Source: Saccharomycopsis fibuligera x Saccharomycopsis cf. fibuligera
Taxonomy: Eukaryota > Ascomycota > Saccharomycetes > Ascoideales > Saccharomycopsidaceae
Assembly: GCA_001936135.1 (NCBI GenBank)
Contig: CP012811.1
Location: 2,852,001-2,916,000 of the forward strand
Direction: 5' to 3'
DNA length: 64,000 nt
Each line of letters begins with the position of its first letter. Position 1 is the stretch's first letter. The position numbers were made by a program, and so were the translations under genes. Below are positions 11,336 to 21,186 of the stretch, in pieces. Below the pieces are notes generated by a model, which saw nothing but the letters and a program-made list of their open reading frames with translations, had not been told where the DNA came from and searched no databases.

Positions 11336-12003
11336 GTGGTCCCAGCACGGGATTCTCGCTGTTGCTTGTAGAAAAAGAAATTAAATACGTATAGAGTAAT
11401 TATGATTATGGCCTTATGAAGTCGAAACAGAGATTTCGGTTTGTATTTTATTTGATTAATGGAGAAACAACGTCAACAATTGATTTGAGAATGAAAAAAA
11501 AAAAAAAAAAATAATCTGCTGTCGTTTTGGCTTCGGCTGCCCAGCGTACTATTACGGATATTACTTCATGTCAGTGGTCAGCAAACTGCCTAACGCAATG
11601 GTATACATTGCTAGTACATCAGTTAATTTTTCAAGCCCACTAATTAACAGATGGTATCCTGTCTGTTTCATTAATTTATTTTCAAACACCAAAGTTTTTA
11701 TATCAGTGATTTCTGTTGTATCCCCCTTTCTCGCCCATCGCCCGCTGCCGTTGACGTCGCTGTTCCTGGCTGAAACACGCGCACGGCAATGGTATTCAGA
11801 GATGACTAGGATCAAGGTGATTGATATTGAAAAAAAAAAAAGAAAAAAAAGAAAAAAAAAAAACCGAAAGTGCATCTCGGACTACAAACATTGCCAGTAA
11901 AAACTGCAAAATTGTAATTTGGAAACATATAGGGTCAATCATAACAATGAGCTATGAACGAGCGATTATGGAAGTCATTAATAATGACGAAAATTATGCT
12001 GAC

Positions 12004-12018
12004 CGTTCAACTTGAACG
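12004..12018. repeat. 15-bp palindrome with one central base
   Basis: CGTTCAA, C, TTGAACG. Confidence 0.8.
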
Positions 12019-14019
12019 TGCCATGCCTAATAATAAGATATACGTAACCTGTTGAGTCAATTGTCTAAATATAGCATTTTTTTTTTCATATTAAATTGGC
12101 GAAGCCGTTATTGTTTGGCTGTCAATCAGTCATATCAACAATGTATGGTGAGACAGTTATAATTACATTTCTGGTAAATAAACTCTATGTTTTGAAACAA
12201 GATGTTAAACGAAATTATGAAAAAAAAAATATTATTTAAAATTCAACGTTGCTGGTACTGGATCTGCGCGTAGCCCACGAGAGAACAAATATATACTTTA
12301 CAGACAAAAAGAATGAGAATATACTCCAAGAGGGAAACTAATTGCTAAGAAGAAGCTGGAAGATATATTCTAAGGATAAAAACTCTCAGTTAAAAAAAAA
12401 AAAGGGGGGAAGCAGAATTTGAGAGAGTGGTTATTATTGGTTATTGGCAGCAACTCCAATGATTGTAATTGATTATGTCCTCGGATACTACAGTACTACG
12501 TTAACTGCCGCATATCATGCATGGTGCTTTCTGTGCACTGCACTGAGTCTCACACAGCTCTGCCTGCAGCTTCCCGGCCGGAGACACATCCCATTTCAAT
12601 TGAAACATTAATACATGAATAAAGTGCATACATCAATTTTGTAGCAGACGAAGTGCACGCCGTACTGCGCTGTACAAACAAACAGCGTTGTTTGACAATC
12701 TTCGATTGGCAACTTTCTTAATTGTTGGTCGTATTGGACGTATTTTTTGGCCTCCTTTTTCTATTTTCTTGCTATTTTCTTGCTTGGATAAATTTTTTCT
12801 GCTTTGAGGTACTTTTTGGTTGAGCTGACAGTGGGTGGGCGCAATCATTTGTTTTTATAAGGTTTTGCCATACAACGTTACAAGAGTTGCCAGCAGACAG
12901 AAATGAATACTTGAAAGCGTAAATCATTAACTGTTGAAGCAATCGGTTCATAGTCAACTGTCAATCATTAACAATAATTATTGATTGCAATGGCAGCTTC
13001 AACGTTACTGTAGGCAACCAAGATTAAAATTATAAATACGACCACCAAATGGTCATCTTCCAATCATAAAAAATTTTCCACAAAAGCAAAAATAGAGATG
13101 AAGACTTACTTACTTGTCTAATAATTATGAGTTGACATTACTAATCTAATTATTTACTCTATCAACTGTCAAGAAATCTTGTATAGCGTGAGTGCGGATT
13201 TGGTTATATCGCATCATATTCTTCTTTCGTCACCCGCTATTATTGGTACAGGCAGGCGTGATCATAAATATATGTATAGATCATACGATGCAGCATAGTA
13301 TTCTACAGCGCACAACGTAGACATAATTTACCATCGGAGGATCCTTACGTCCCACTGATATATGAGGTACTGTTGCAAATATAGATATCTGGTGAAGTTA
13401 AACTTGCTGCACTCCTGATATTAGATTTGTGTACAACTGTGGGTAATGTACCAATATTTTTATTTATAAAATTAAAGTTGACCTAACGTATGGCTACACA
13501 AAGTAAAGTAAATTGTGTGAACAGTTACTGTATCAACGGTGACTGAGAATTTCTCTTTAACATAAGCTAATAAGTTATTTTTAGTTGATTGGCGTTGAAT
13601 AAGGAAGCAGGCATACAGTAAATGAATGAGAATATCTGTAGGTATCTTGAAAAAGGAAAAGCATAGTAGTAATGAAGGTTCTAACTTCACTAGTTTTATT
13701 TGAATCGTAAATTATTCTAAATAAGAAAAAAGCCAGATCAAAGAGTATATAACGGTAAAACATAAAAAAGGTAAATTATAATATAATATATGTTGTTGTA
13801 ATTTCCAACCAAACAGTCTATCAAAACAGCACCAGAATTGAATATAAATTAAAAGCAAAAATCAAAAAATCAAAAATCATAAGATCCGAAACAAAAGCAG
13901 AAACAAAAGCAGAAGCGGAAAGCAACGTAGAGGATAAACACAAGAGATATAACACCTTTTAACAAAACAGTATAACAAGGTCGTGAAAGATATAAAGCAT
14001 TAGCAATAGGACAAGCAGT

Positions 14020-15174
14020 TTACTCTTCCAAAAGTTTCACTATCATGTCTTCAAATTCTTTTGGCTTTTTAAAAGCAGTGGCCCTATCTACCACATTACC
14101 TCTCTTGTCAACGATGAATTTTTCAAAGTTCCACAACACTCTCTTAGCTTTGAATGCTCCTGGTTTTTGTTTTTTCAAATAATCATAAATCGGACTGCTT
14201 TTCTTACCATTGACTCTAATTTTCTTCATTATTGGGAAACTGACGTTAAATCTTAGTGAACAAAACTGCACAATTTCGGTTTCCGATTTAGGCTCTTGCA
14301 AGAATTGATTGGATGGGAATGCAATGATTTCAAATCCTTTGGAGTTGTATTTTTCATAAAGTCTCTCGAGCTCATCATATTGTTTTGTGAAACCGCAAAA
14401 AGAAGCCACATTGACAATCATCACTACTTTATCAAAAAGCAAAGAAAAGTTGAATGGTACACCATTATAGTCTTCAGAAGTCAAGTCGTAAAAGTCCAAA
14501 TTGATGGCGGATCTATCAGTTTGGTCCCAGTTATCTTCTTCCGGTTCGTTAACGGAAACTTCATCAACATCAACTTCCTGTGCAATCGCCACTACCTTTT
14601 TCTTGCTCCTGCTAAACATCCCTGAAGGTTTATAAATGATTTGTGGACGCAAGGAGAATCTGTGAGAGAATGTGCTGCCGCTGGTGGCAGTTGCATTGGA
14701 ATCTGTAGATACTGTAGAAGTGGAGTAGTGCTTGTCACGGTTAGGACTAGAAATGGAGGAGTATCTTGAAGGCACAGAAATGGTGCTGTCGTTGGAAAGA
14801 CTTGGTGCCTTGCTTGGAGAACGATCAAAACTGTTGTAGTTGGAGTAACTGTTATGACTATTATAACTGTTAATATTATGGGAGTACGATTGGGAGTTAT
14901 TGGTGACGAGTTTGTCAGAATCGAATAAATTGAGGAAAGAATTGTAAGTGGATTCTTCAAGTTCCCGTACGCTTTCAGGCTCTTGCTGTTGGGCGTTTGG
15001 AGCAGAGCTTTGGTGCTTTAATTTGGTAGTATAGCTAGCATTACTCATGGTATAAAGTAAGCTATTGCAGTTTTCAAAATGTTGTTTCTGATAGTCGAGG
15101 AAGGCAGTCAGTTCGTCGTCACGAAACATATGACTGTTATCAAAATCGTTAGCTTCCTCAATGACGGTTAACAT
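14020..15174 (-). CDS. Glutathione-peroxidase-like protein with long N-terminal extension
   Basis: 384 residues. The last ~160 form a complete thiol peroxidase of the GPX family: peroxidatic C260 in VASFCGFT, Q290 in FPSNQF, W348 and N349 in LWNFEKF, and C305 (QFCS) at the place of the resolving cysteine of yeast Gpx3/Hyr1. The cysteine usually found in FPCNQF is serine here (S288); it is not the peroxidatic residue. The first ~220 residues are unusual: an acidic start, then Ser/Asn/Tyr-rich low complexity (repeats of NSYNSHNSYSNYNS type) and a basic KSRSKKK-like patch (SRSKKK near 190). Ordinary GPX proteins are ~160-170 residues with no such extension. The frame is open throughout with no splice signals between the two parts, so I read it as one protein. 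Which yeast GPX paralogue it descends from is not clear. Expected role: removal of hydroperoxides with thioredoxin. Confidence 0.88.
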   Translation of the reverse strand: MLTVIEEANDFDNSHMFRDDELTAFLDYQKQHFENCNSLLYTMSNASYTTKLKHQSSAPNAQQQEPESVRELEESTYNSFLNLFDSDKLVTNNSQSYSHNINSYNSHNSYSNYNSFDRSPSKAPSLSNDSTISVPSRYSSISSPNRDKHYSTSTVSTDSNATATSGSTFSHRFSLRPQIIYKPSGMFSRSKKKVVAIAQEVDVDEVSVNEPEEDNWDQTDRSAINLDFYDLTSEDYNGVPFNFSLLFDKVVMIVNVASFCGFTKQYDELERLYEKYNSKGFEIIAFPSNQFLQEPKSETEIVQFCSLRFNVSFPIMKKIRVNGKKSSPIYDYLKKQKPGAFKAKRVLWNFEKFIVDKRGNVVDRATAFKKPKEFEDMIVKLLEE

Positions 15175-15470
15175 TGGTGACTTGGACAGTGAGTAGTATA
15201 CTGATTAAGCGCTGGTAGTAAATATATTTAACTAGAATAGTTTGTCAGATACTGATTAGCAGTGAAGTTTTGAGTAGCCAATGTGAAGAGCGAAAAATAT
15301 CCAAACACACAGTCAAAAAAAAAAAGAGACAGAAAAAAAAAAGGACGATTAAAAGAAGCAGAAAAGTGAGAGTTGAGGAACACGACAGAGTATTTAAACG
15401 GCGTGGTGATGGTGGTGATTCCGGCTAGAGTTCACTTTGTAGGATTAGTTAAATAATAATACCCAAGAAC

Positions 15471-15488
15471 GCTGCCTAATTAGGCAGC
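15471..15488. repeat. 18-bp perfect palindrome
   Basis: GCTGCCTAA followed by TTAGGCAGC with no spacer, about 300 bp upstream of the GPX-like start codon. With equal base frequencies an 18-bp palindrome is expected about 0.24 times in 64 kb. Confidence 0.9.
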
Positions 15489-15632
15489 AGGTGTGAGTTT
15501 TGTTTGCGTGCAGTTTTGTGCATGTTCGGTGACAAACAACAATCGCAATTTTCCGCTGCGACTAGTCCATGAAGATGCTGGGCGGCATGCTTCGTGATAG
15601 CTGCACAGTGCTTTAGTGCGCAGAAGACTGCT

Positions 15633-15649
15633 ATTGATAATTTATCAAT
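15633..15649. repeat. 17-bp palindrome with one central base
   Basis: ATTGATAA, T, TTATCAAT. An imperfect hairpin (15568-15578 with 15584-15595) lies nearby. Confidence 0.8.
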
Positions 15650-16630
15650 TGTTTTTGTGTGCGTTTGGGCGCATTTGTATGCGTTTATGTGCGCTCGTTC
15701 TTGTTTGACCATGCGCATAGGTGCATGGATTGGGCCAAATAGCAGACGGCCGCAGGGTGGATCTGCAGCCCCCAATAAATAAGAGGATTTCTGGTCTTTT
15801 TCGGGGCGTTAAACACAGAAAAAACTTGAACTTATAGTGTGTACTTGACCTCCCCTCAAGAAAAAAAAAAAAAAAGAAAAAAAAGGCGATTCTTCACGGT
15901 GCAATTATAACTGATTAGTTATTTAGTTATCTGGTTAGAAATTTGCTCTATCGCTGGATCTAATATCATGTCGTATATGGCATCCTGGTCGGCTTTTACG
16001 CTAGTGGCGCTGATGCACTGTTATGTTGGGCCCACGTCCACTGCTAATTCTGCTACAACGCCAAAACCTCCTCAGTAGCGGTCTATCAAGCCGAGATATG
16101 CCCCATGAGCGTGCCCACGGGCATAGCAGCACACATAAACGCCGTTGAAACACCTAAAATATATTACATGCCACTCAAGGGCCCTTCATTTCCCCCCTGG
16201 GAATATCAACCGACAACTGTTTGTTCATCGACGATCTGCGCGTATTGTGTGCACATCTCGCCTCACCCCCCGAGTACGCTCATCTATTACGATGAATCAA
16301 AATTACGCAAAGTGCTCTTTGTTTAACATTGTCAGTGATTACGGCCTGATCAATCTATACGTCCGTGGATGTGGTTGAGGTGGCGGTGGTTAAATAGATG
16401 AATGGATGAATGGGAAGATATGCACTCGACATGTTGTCGCGAAGTGGAAGAACTACTCAAAAAGAAAAGCTGTAACCAGACCGTTTTATTTCACACTTTT
16501 CTTTTTTTTATGACATTGGGTATTCCTTGGTATTTTGTTTGTTCGTTCGTGGCAATATAATGGGAGTGGCTTTGAAAGTCAGAATCACGATTTCGACCGA
16601 GAAGTGCTTCTTGTGCTAATTACTAGTTCT

Positions 16631-16666
16631 ACAGTTAGCATTACTAGCACAGTTAGCATTACTAGC
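16631..16666. repeat. Exact 18-bp tandem duplication
   Basis: ACAGTTAGCATTACTAGC occurs twice head to tail (16631-16648 and 16649-16666). Confidence 0.9.
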
Positions 16667-17135
16667 ACATCCAATGCGTGCAGCATACTAGCCCCACTGG
16701 GTATTGGAGCTCGAACTTTTAGTGCACTAATAGTAGGATATTACGGTAAACTGCGATGCCTTAGTGCGTCGAACTGACTAATCAGGAATTGGAATTTGTG
16801 CCCGTGCTCGCAGATTATATCAAATAGATAGATAGAAAAAAAAATTGTGATTAGCAGGAGTTTAGTATATGACCAAAATAGTGCGGGAAATTGTGGTGTT
16901 TTCCAAATATAAATAGTGTTATTGGATAGTGTGTTCGATGGTGCTAACAATTATCAGAAGCCAATAGCCCAAAATCATCACCAAGGGTTCGGTAACATCT
17001 ATTATATGCACACGGCAATAAGGCCACTTGAAGAATTGGAGCCGCCAAAGCAACAGCAGCACCTGCCATCATCGAATCCATAAGTTTGGCGAAAGCCGTT
17101 GTCCTATGCATTTACTCACCATGGACAACAAGAAA

Positions 17136-17198
17136 CACAGATCTGTGAAAGATACCTCGAGGTATCTTGAAAGATATCTCCTCGATGCAATGCATCGA
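17136..17198. repeat. Run of four perfect palindromes in 63 bp
   Basis: In order: a 12-bp palindrome (CACAGATCTGTG, 17136-17147); a 20-bp palindrome with arms AAGATACCTC and GAGGTATCTT (17149-17168); an 8-bp palindrome (AGATATCT, 17172-17179); and a 17-bp palindrome with arms TCGATGCA and TGCATCGA around one A (17182-17198). Gaps are 1, 3 and 2 bases. The second and third/fourth units also share the direct repeat AAGATA..CTCGA. Lies 1.4 kb upstream of RIM9. Confidence 0.92.
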
Positions 17199-17222
17199 AG
17201 TCAAAGGCCTATCGGCACTACA

Positions 17223-17252
17223 AGTGGCACTAGCACTAGTGGCACCAGCACT
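17223..17252. repeat. 15-bp tandem repeat, two copies
   Basis: AGTGGCACTAGCACT (17223-17237) followed by a copy with one difference (17238-17252). Confidence 0.8.
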
Positions 17253-17525
17253 AGCCAAATTTCATTATATTGTCTGTCGTGCTACGTTGGACAGTAGGGC
17301 GAGGGCGACAATATCGGTATAGGCGTGCTAGTGACATGTTCTATATAGCTCACCAGATTAAGCTCTTGCCAGATTGAGAATTTGGTTTATCTTCAGATAG
17401 CCATGGAGCGCGACCAAGTATTTTAGCACAAACCTTAACCGAGTTTTTGGTCAGCCAGCGAGACCATATCCACTGCCAGATAAACTATTCACTATCCGGA
17501 ATATATCCTCTGTCTAATCAGAGAT

Positions 17526-17551
17526 AGCTATGGCTGGCAGCTATGGCTGGC
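17526..17551. repeat. 13-bp tandem repeat, two copies plus a partial third
   Basis: AGCTATGGCTGGC at 17526-17538 and 17539-17551, followed by a diverged AGCTATTGGCT. Confidence 0.85.
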
Positions 17552-18575
17552 AGCTATTGGCTATTAGGAGAGCCAGGAATACGGTATGTCACGCTTACCA
17601 TGTGACATAGAGCGCTATCTACGGCTGGATGGCGACATTCCCCTTTGGGAAGTGTGTAAACAATGTTCGTAGGGTAATAGGCGCTTGTGTATGTTTATGT
17701 ATGTATAAATATGTTAGATGGTGTAAATATAAGTGGGTACAGGCAACGACCATGTGACATGCGTCAACGAGGCACGGCGGCAGACCGCGACTGGAGCGCT
17801 GGCTGTAGCGCTGTAGCAGTAATACTACTTTTACAACTGCTATTGTGATAATCCTGACACTCTTTTCACTTTCTCTCATTCTCTCATTCTCTCATTATCT
17901 CTGATTTGTGTTCTTGCTGCTGTCCTCTGCTTGTGTTCCATCCCAGCCCTGTTCTCTCCTCACCTGTTCCCCCTCGACACGGTTGTTCATCCTCCTCTTC
18001 TATCGATACATAACTATCTTTTAAACTCATATTCTTTTCTTCCAGTTTCACAGACCCCTACCTGATACTGCCCATATCATCCACCCTTGCGCTAATTCTC
18101 CCAAGCTGCAGCCGTGTCTTAACAAGCGCCATTTCGCCCTATTCCGTGTCCTCTCTCGCAACAAAGTTACTTTCAAAAGTGAAGAAAATAAAGTCACAAA
18201 AAAATCTAGAAGAAAAAAAGTTTTTTTAAAAAAAAATACTCTTGTATTTTGTTTCTCACTTATCCTTTATTGCTTCGCTCTTCAACTCATACACTCCCAA
18301 AAGCCACAAACACACCACACAAGTTCCCTTTCACACATCTTCAACCACCTTCAAAGGCCTTTAAACACTTTCCATCCATCGCTTGCGCTTACGCTTCCAC
18401 TTCGTCCCGTTGATTCAGTAAACTCAGTCTTTGTCTGTTCATTTGAAGTCGTTCTTCAGTTGTTGTTGTTGTTGTTTTTTTCTGAATTCAAGCAAACAAT
18501 CGTTGTCCACTCATCCCCTACCTGGGCTTCTTTTTTCCCCCATCCGGATCTACTGATATTTCACCACCGCTCAAC

Positions 18576-20432
18576 ATGGGTTTGGGCTTCCACTCCGCAC
18601 CTCTCGTGCTCCAACTAGTCTCTTTTGGTCTTCTCTTGGTAGCTACAATCACCGCTCCCGTCACGAATGTTCTTTCCTTAGCTGAGCAAGACGATTATCG
18701 TTTTGGTGTCTTGGGGTACTGCCACCAGTCCAGCGGCTCCTGGTCCTGCTCCAAGGCCGCAGCAAACTACGATCCTACCCAATTGGGTAATGCGGACAAT
18801 TGGGTATTTGGCTCTTCCCAGAGACAAACTTTATCCAAAATCTTAATCGTCTTGCCTGTCGCTTGCTTCTTGGCCCTTGTCTCTTTTCTTTTCTCTATCG
18901 CTGCCCATGTGCCTGCAATCCACTCTTCGGGCTTTTTGATTGTCCAGCTCATTGTCACCGTTATCGCATTTTTGTTGGCTGCTCTTTCTTGCATCGTTAC
19001 TTTCTTGTTGTTTTATCCACATGTTACTTATGGCAGTTGGATCTTGATTCCTGCTGCTGTTTGGCCATTTATTTCTCTGGTTTTCATTGTCTTGGCCATT
19101 GCTTTCTTTAGCCGTCATAACAGCGATGACGATGAGAGTGACAGCGAAGATAACAATGTAACTATTGGTAAAATCGACGATAACTATGGTTCAGCATTTG
19201 ACAACTCATTACCGCCACCAATCAGTGAAGAAAAGAAGTTTGATGCTTTCAAAACAACTACGAAAAGTGTTAATGATGATTCTTATTTTGACAATAAAAG
19301 TAATACTCATGAAAATGTTGCTCCAACCGATTTCACCAACAACTTTTTGCCTCCGTTGCCAAATCAGAACGTCAATGGCTCTTCATATAGCGGGTTCAAT
19401 ACTGCAGGTAGAAATGATAGCTTTGCAACTGCTACATCCCAGCCTTTGGATAACCAGCCTGCTAATAATAATTTTGTGAACAACAATAACAATAGCAACA
19501 TTAATGGATTTGGAAGCTCTAATATCTATGGTAACGGCAACATTAGCAATAACAATGCTATCCAAGGTAACCAGCAAAAGGCTCCAGCACCTTACCCAAC
19601 TGGTGGTAATGAGTTTAATTTTACTCCTGTGCCTCAACCAAATTTGCAAACTAACAGTTCGTCTACCAATCCAGTTTCTGGCCCTGCTCCACCAAGTGCT
19701 GGTAGTCATCCATATTCCGTGCGTCGTTATTCTAACCAAAATATTGGCCCTAGTGCTGTCGGTGGTCAACAAAGATATCCATCTGAACAAACCAATGGCA
19801 CTCAAACGAGAATGGCCAGCTCAGTTTATCCAGAAAGTGGCGTGGGCTTCAACGCATCACCTGCAAGAAATGTTCCCGTTGATCAAAACTATTATCCAGA
19901 AGAAGATGGATACTATAGCAATAATATAAACGCACATACTAACAACAAGGCTGATTATGGAGACGATGATGGATTTGACACCAATTCTGATTTTACCAGT
20001 GTTTCGCAAAGACCAGCAAACCCATTGTACTACCAGAACTTGCAACAAAATGCCTATGGCGGTGCTCCTGTTGGCGGTGCTCCAGTAACTGGCATGCAAC
20101 AACCGGTTACTGGTGGTTACGGTGGCCCTCCACAAGGTGCTGGCGCATATGCATATAGCGGTCCTATCCAGCTGCCTTCAAGCGGATATCCACCACAACA
20201 GGCTGCCCCACCTCCTCCAAGACAAGAAGGTCCTTCTAAATCCGATATCTTGTTGAACTCCAACCCTGAATTTAGTATTGGGGGAGCTGTTGGAAGACCA
20301 AAACCCGGCTTTAGAAGACCAGGAGTCCGTGGTCCACCAGGATCTGGTGCTGGTGGTTATAAAAGACCAGGTCAAAACAATATGATTACACCTGCCTCAC
20401 TCAGTCGTGACAGTCCTTATAATCTCAGATAA
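18576..20432 (+). CDS. RIM9: PalI/Rim9-type membrane protein of the alkaline-pH pathway
   Basis: 618 residues. The N-terminal ~180 form a SUR7/PalI-type module with four hydrophobic helices (about 8-31, 90-112, 120-146, 152-178) and a cysteine pair in the first extracellular loop (GYCHQSSGSWSC). The remaining ~430 residues are a cytoplasmic tail rich in Asn, Ser, Pro, Gly and Tyr with acidic and PPPPR segments, without a recognised fold. S. cerevisiae Rim9 is much shorter, whereas PalI proteins of other ascomycetes carry long tails like this one. Family role: assists Rim21/PalH at the plasma membrane so that ambient alkaline pH triggers Rim101/PacC processing. A TACTAAC heptamer in the tail is in frame and flanked by coding sequence, so it is not an intron. 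Confidence 0.88.
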   Translation: MGLGFHSAPLVLQLVSFGLLLVATITAPVTNVLSLAEQDDYRFGVLGYCHQSSGSWSCSKAAANYDPTQLGNADNWVFGSSQRQTLSKILIVLPVACFLALVSFLFSIAAHVPAIHSSGFLIVQLIVTVIAFLLAALSCIVTFLLFYPHVTYGSWILIPAAVWPFISLVFIVLAIAFFSRHNSDDDESDSEDNNVTIGKIDDNYGSAFDNSLPPPISEEKKFDAFKTTTKSVNDDSYFDNKSNTHENVAPTDFTNNFLPPLPNQNVNGSSYSGFNTAGRNDSFATATSQPLDNQPANNNFVNNNNNSNINGFGSSNIYGNGNISNNNAIQGNQQKAPAPYPTGGNEFNFTPVPQPNLQTNSSSTNPVSGPAPPSAGSHPYSVRRYSNQNIGPSAVGGQQRYPSEQTNGTQTRMASSVYPESGVGFNASPARNVPVDQNYYPEEDGYYSNNINAHTNNKADYGDDDGFDTNSDFTSVSQRPANPLYYQNLQQNAYGGAPVGGAPVTGMQQPVTGGYGGPPQGAGAYAYSGPIQLPSSGYPPQQAAPPPPRQEGPSKSDILLNSNPEFSIGGAVGRPKPGFRRPGVRGPPGSGAGGYKRPGQNNMITPASLSRDSPYNLR

Positions 20433-21186
20433 GGAGGGAGAAGGGAAAAAGGATAACATAATAAAGAAGCCCTATGGGGTTTACTGTTACATATATATTT
20501 TTTTTTTGTTAGAATTGACTTGTATTTTATCAATTATCGTTTGATTATTATCATCACTTTTTTTGTCTACAATTTATTGTTTTGGTTGCACATTTCTGTC
20601 AAGGGATTATTAGTCATGTTGAACTTTTTGTTTTTCGTTTTGTTTCGTTTTTTCTTGTCTTTTTTTTTATTATTTTATTTTATTTTTTTTTTTTTTTTTT
20701 TTTTTACTTGGTGAGTTGATTTTTGCTTTGTTGCTGAGAGCTTACATCACTACTCTTCTTTGCTATTCATTAACGTTTACTTTTCATTATTTCTAACGAA
20801 GTTTGCATAATTAGCTTCTAAAGTTTAGAGCCGATACTTCTCTTTCAAGGATGAGTTACGATCTGCTTTTTTTTGATTATTTGTTTTGTGTATTTAGTTT
20901 CTATAGTTTCTCAACTTTTTAATTTCATTATATTTTATCTTGTTCTAATTTGTTTCACATGTCTTGTTTGATTTTAAGGTAATAATCTGTAAAGACTCAA
21001 GTTGTCACAAGCCTGGAGTTGGGCAAATTTTTGCATTTTTCGTACGCTCCATAATGAAATTAAGTGGCCTATTTCATATTCACATTAATCATATATTTAC
21101 TAAACTATACTATAACTGGGACCATAAAGCACTAAAAATGTTATTTGCCACTGCAAAAACTTGAATTTTTCAACTAATCAAACGAT
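20433..21186. other. Convergent intergenic RIM9 / DUG1
   Basis: 754 bp of T-rich sequence, including a nearly unbroken T-run at 20668-20705. It should hold the 3' ends of both transcripts. Nothing else is recognised. Confidence 0.6.

Larger units (their letters stand above)
7558..14019. other. 6.5 kb gene-free interval between converging genes (centromere candidate)
   Basis: PFF1 and the GPX-like gene converge on this stretch, so it is downstream sequence of both and need not carry either promoter. The longest frames are 60-110 codons and none resembles a known protein. A-runs lie at 11493-11511, 11830-11863, 12222-12231 and 12393-12402. Several perfect palindromes are present (7919, 8053, 9353, 10436, 11319, 12004, 12594, 12972) and three hairpins sit back to back at 8451-8526. 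I found no tRNA, LTR or transposase signature. For a yeast with otherwise close-packed genes, a convergent gap this long is exceptional. A regional centromere, an origin or a long noncoding RNA are the obvious readings, and the sequence alone does not choose between them. Confidence 0.6.
15175..18575. promoter_or_regulatory. 3.4 kb divergent upstream region, GPX-like gene / RIM9
   Basis: Contains no recognisable gene; the longest frame (minus, 15476-15775, 99 codons) resembles nothing I know. It holds an A-run (15861-15884), a strong 18-bp palindrome at 15471, a 17-bp palindrome at 15633, a run of four palindromes at 17136-17198, and tandem duplications at 16631, 17223 and 17526. From about 17.86 kb to the RIM9 start the plus strand becomes strongly pyrimidine-rich (C/T), starting with CATTCTCT-type repeats, which looks like a RIM9 leader or core promoter. 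Confidence 0.6.

Noticed and set aside
11568-11900. 110-codon frame in the gene-free interval
   Set aside because: Its end is made of lysine from the A-run at 11830-11863, a similar-length frame lies on the opposite strand, and no family is recognisable.
7558-14019. LTR element or DNA transposon remnant
   Set aside because: No long terminal repeats, integrase, reverse transcriptase or transposase similarity was seen in any frame.
15476-15775. 99-codon minus-strand frame upstream of the GPX-like gene
   Set aside because: It is His/Cys/Lys-rich with no recognisable motif, spans the palindrome at 15471-15488 and 15633, and has a plus-strand frame over the same bases.
16535-16777. 80-codon frame with internal TVSITS repeat
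   Set aside because: The repeat comes from the 18-bp tandem duplication; nothing else supports coding.
16631-17252. CRISPR-like array
   Set aside because: Repeats are direct tandem copies with no spacers, and the organism is a eukaryote.
17028-17297. 89-codon frame over the palindrome run
   Set aside because: Its protein-like SGTST repeat is produced by the 15-bp tandem repeat and its middle by palindromes.
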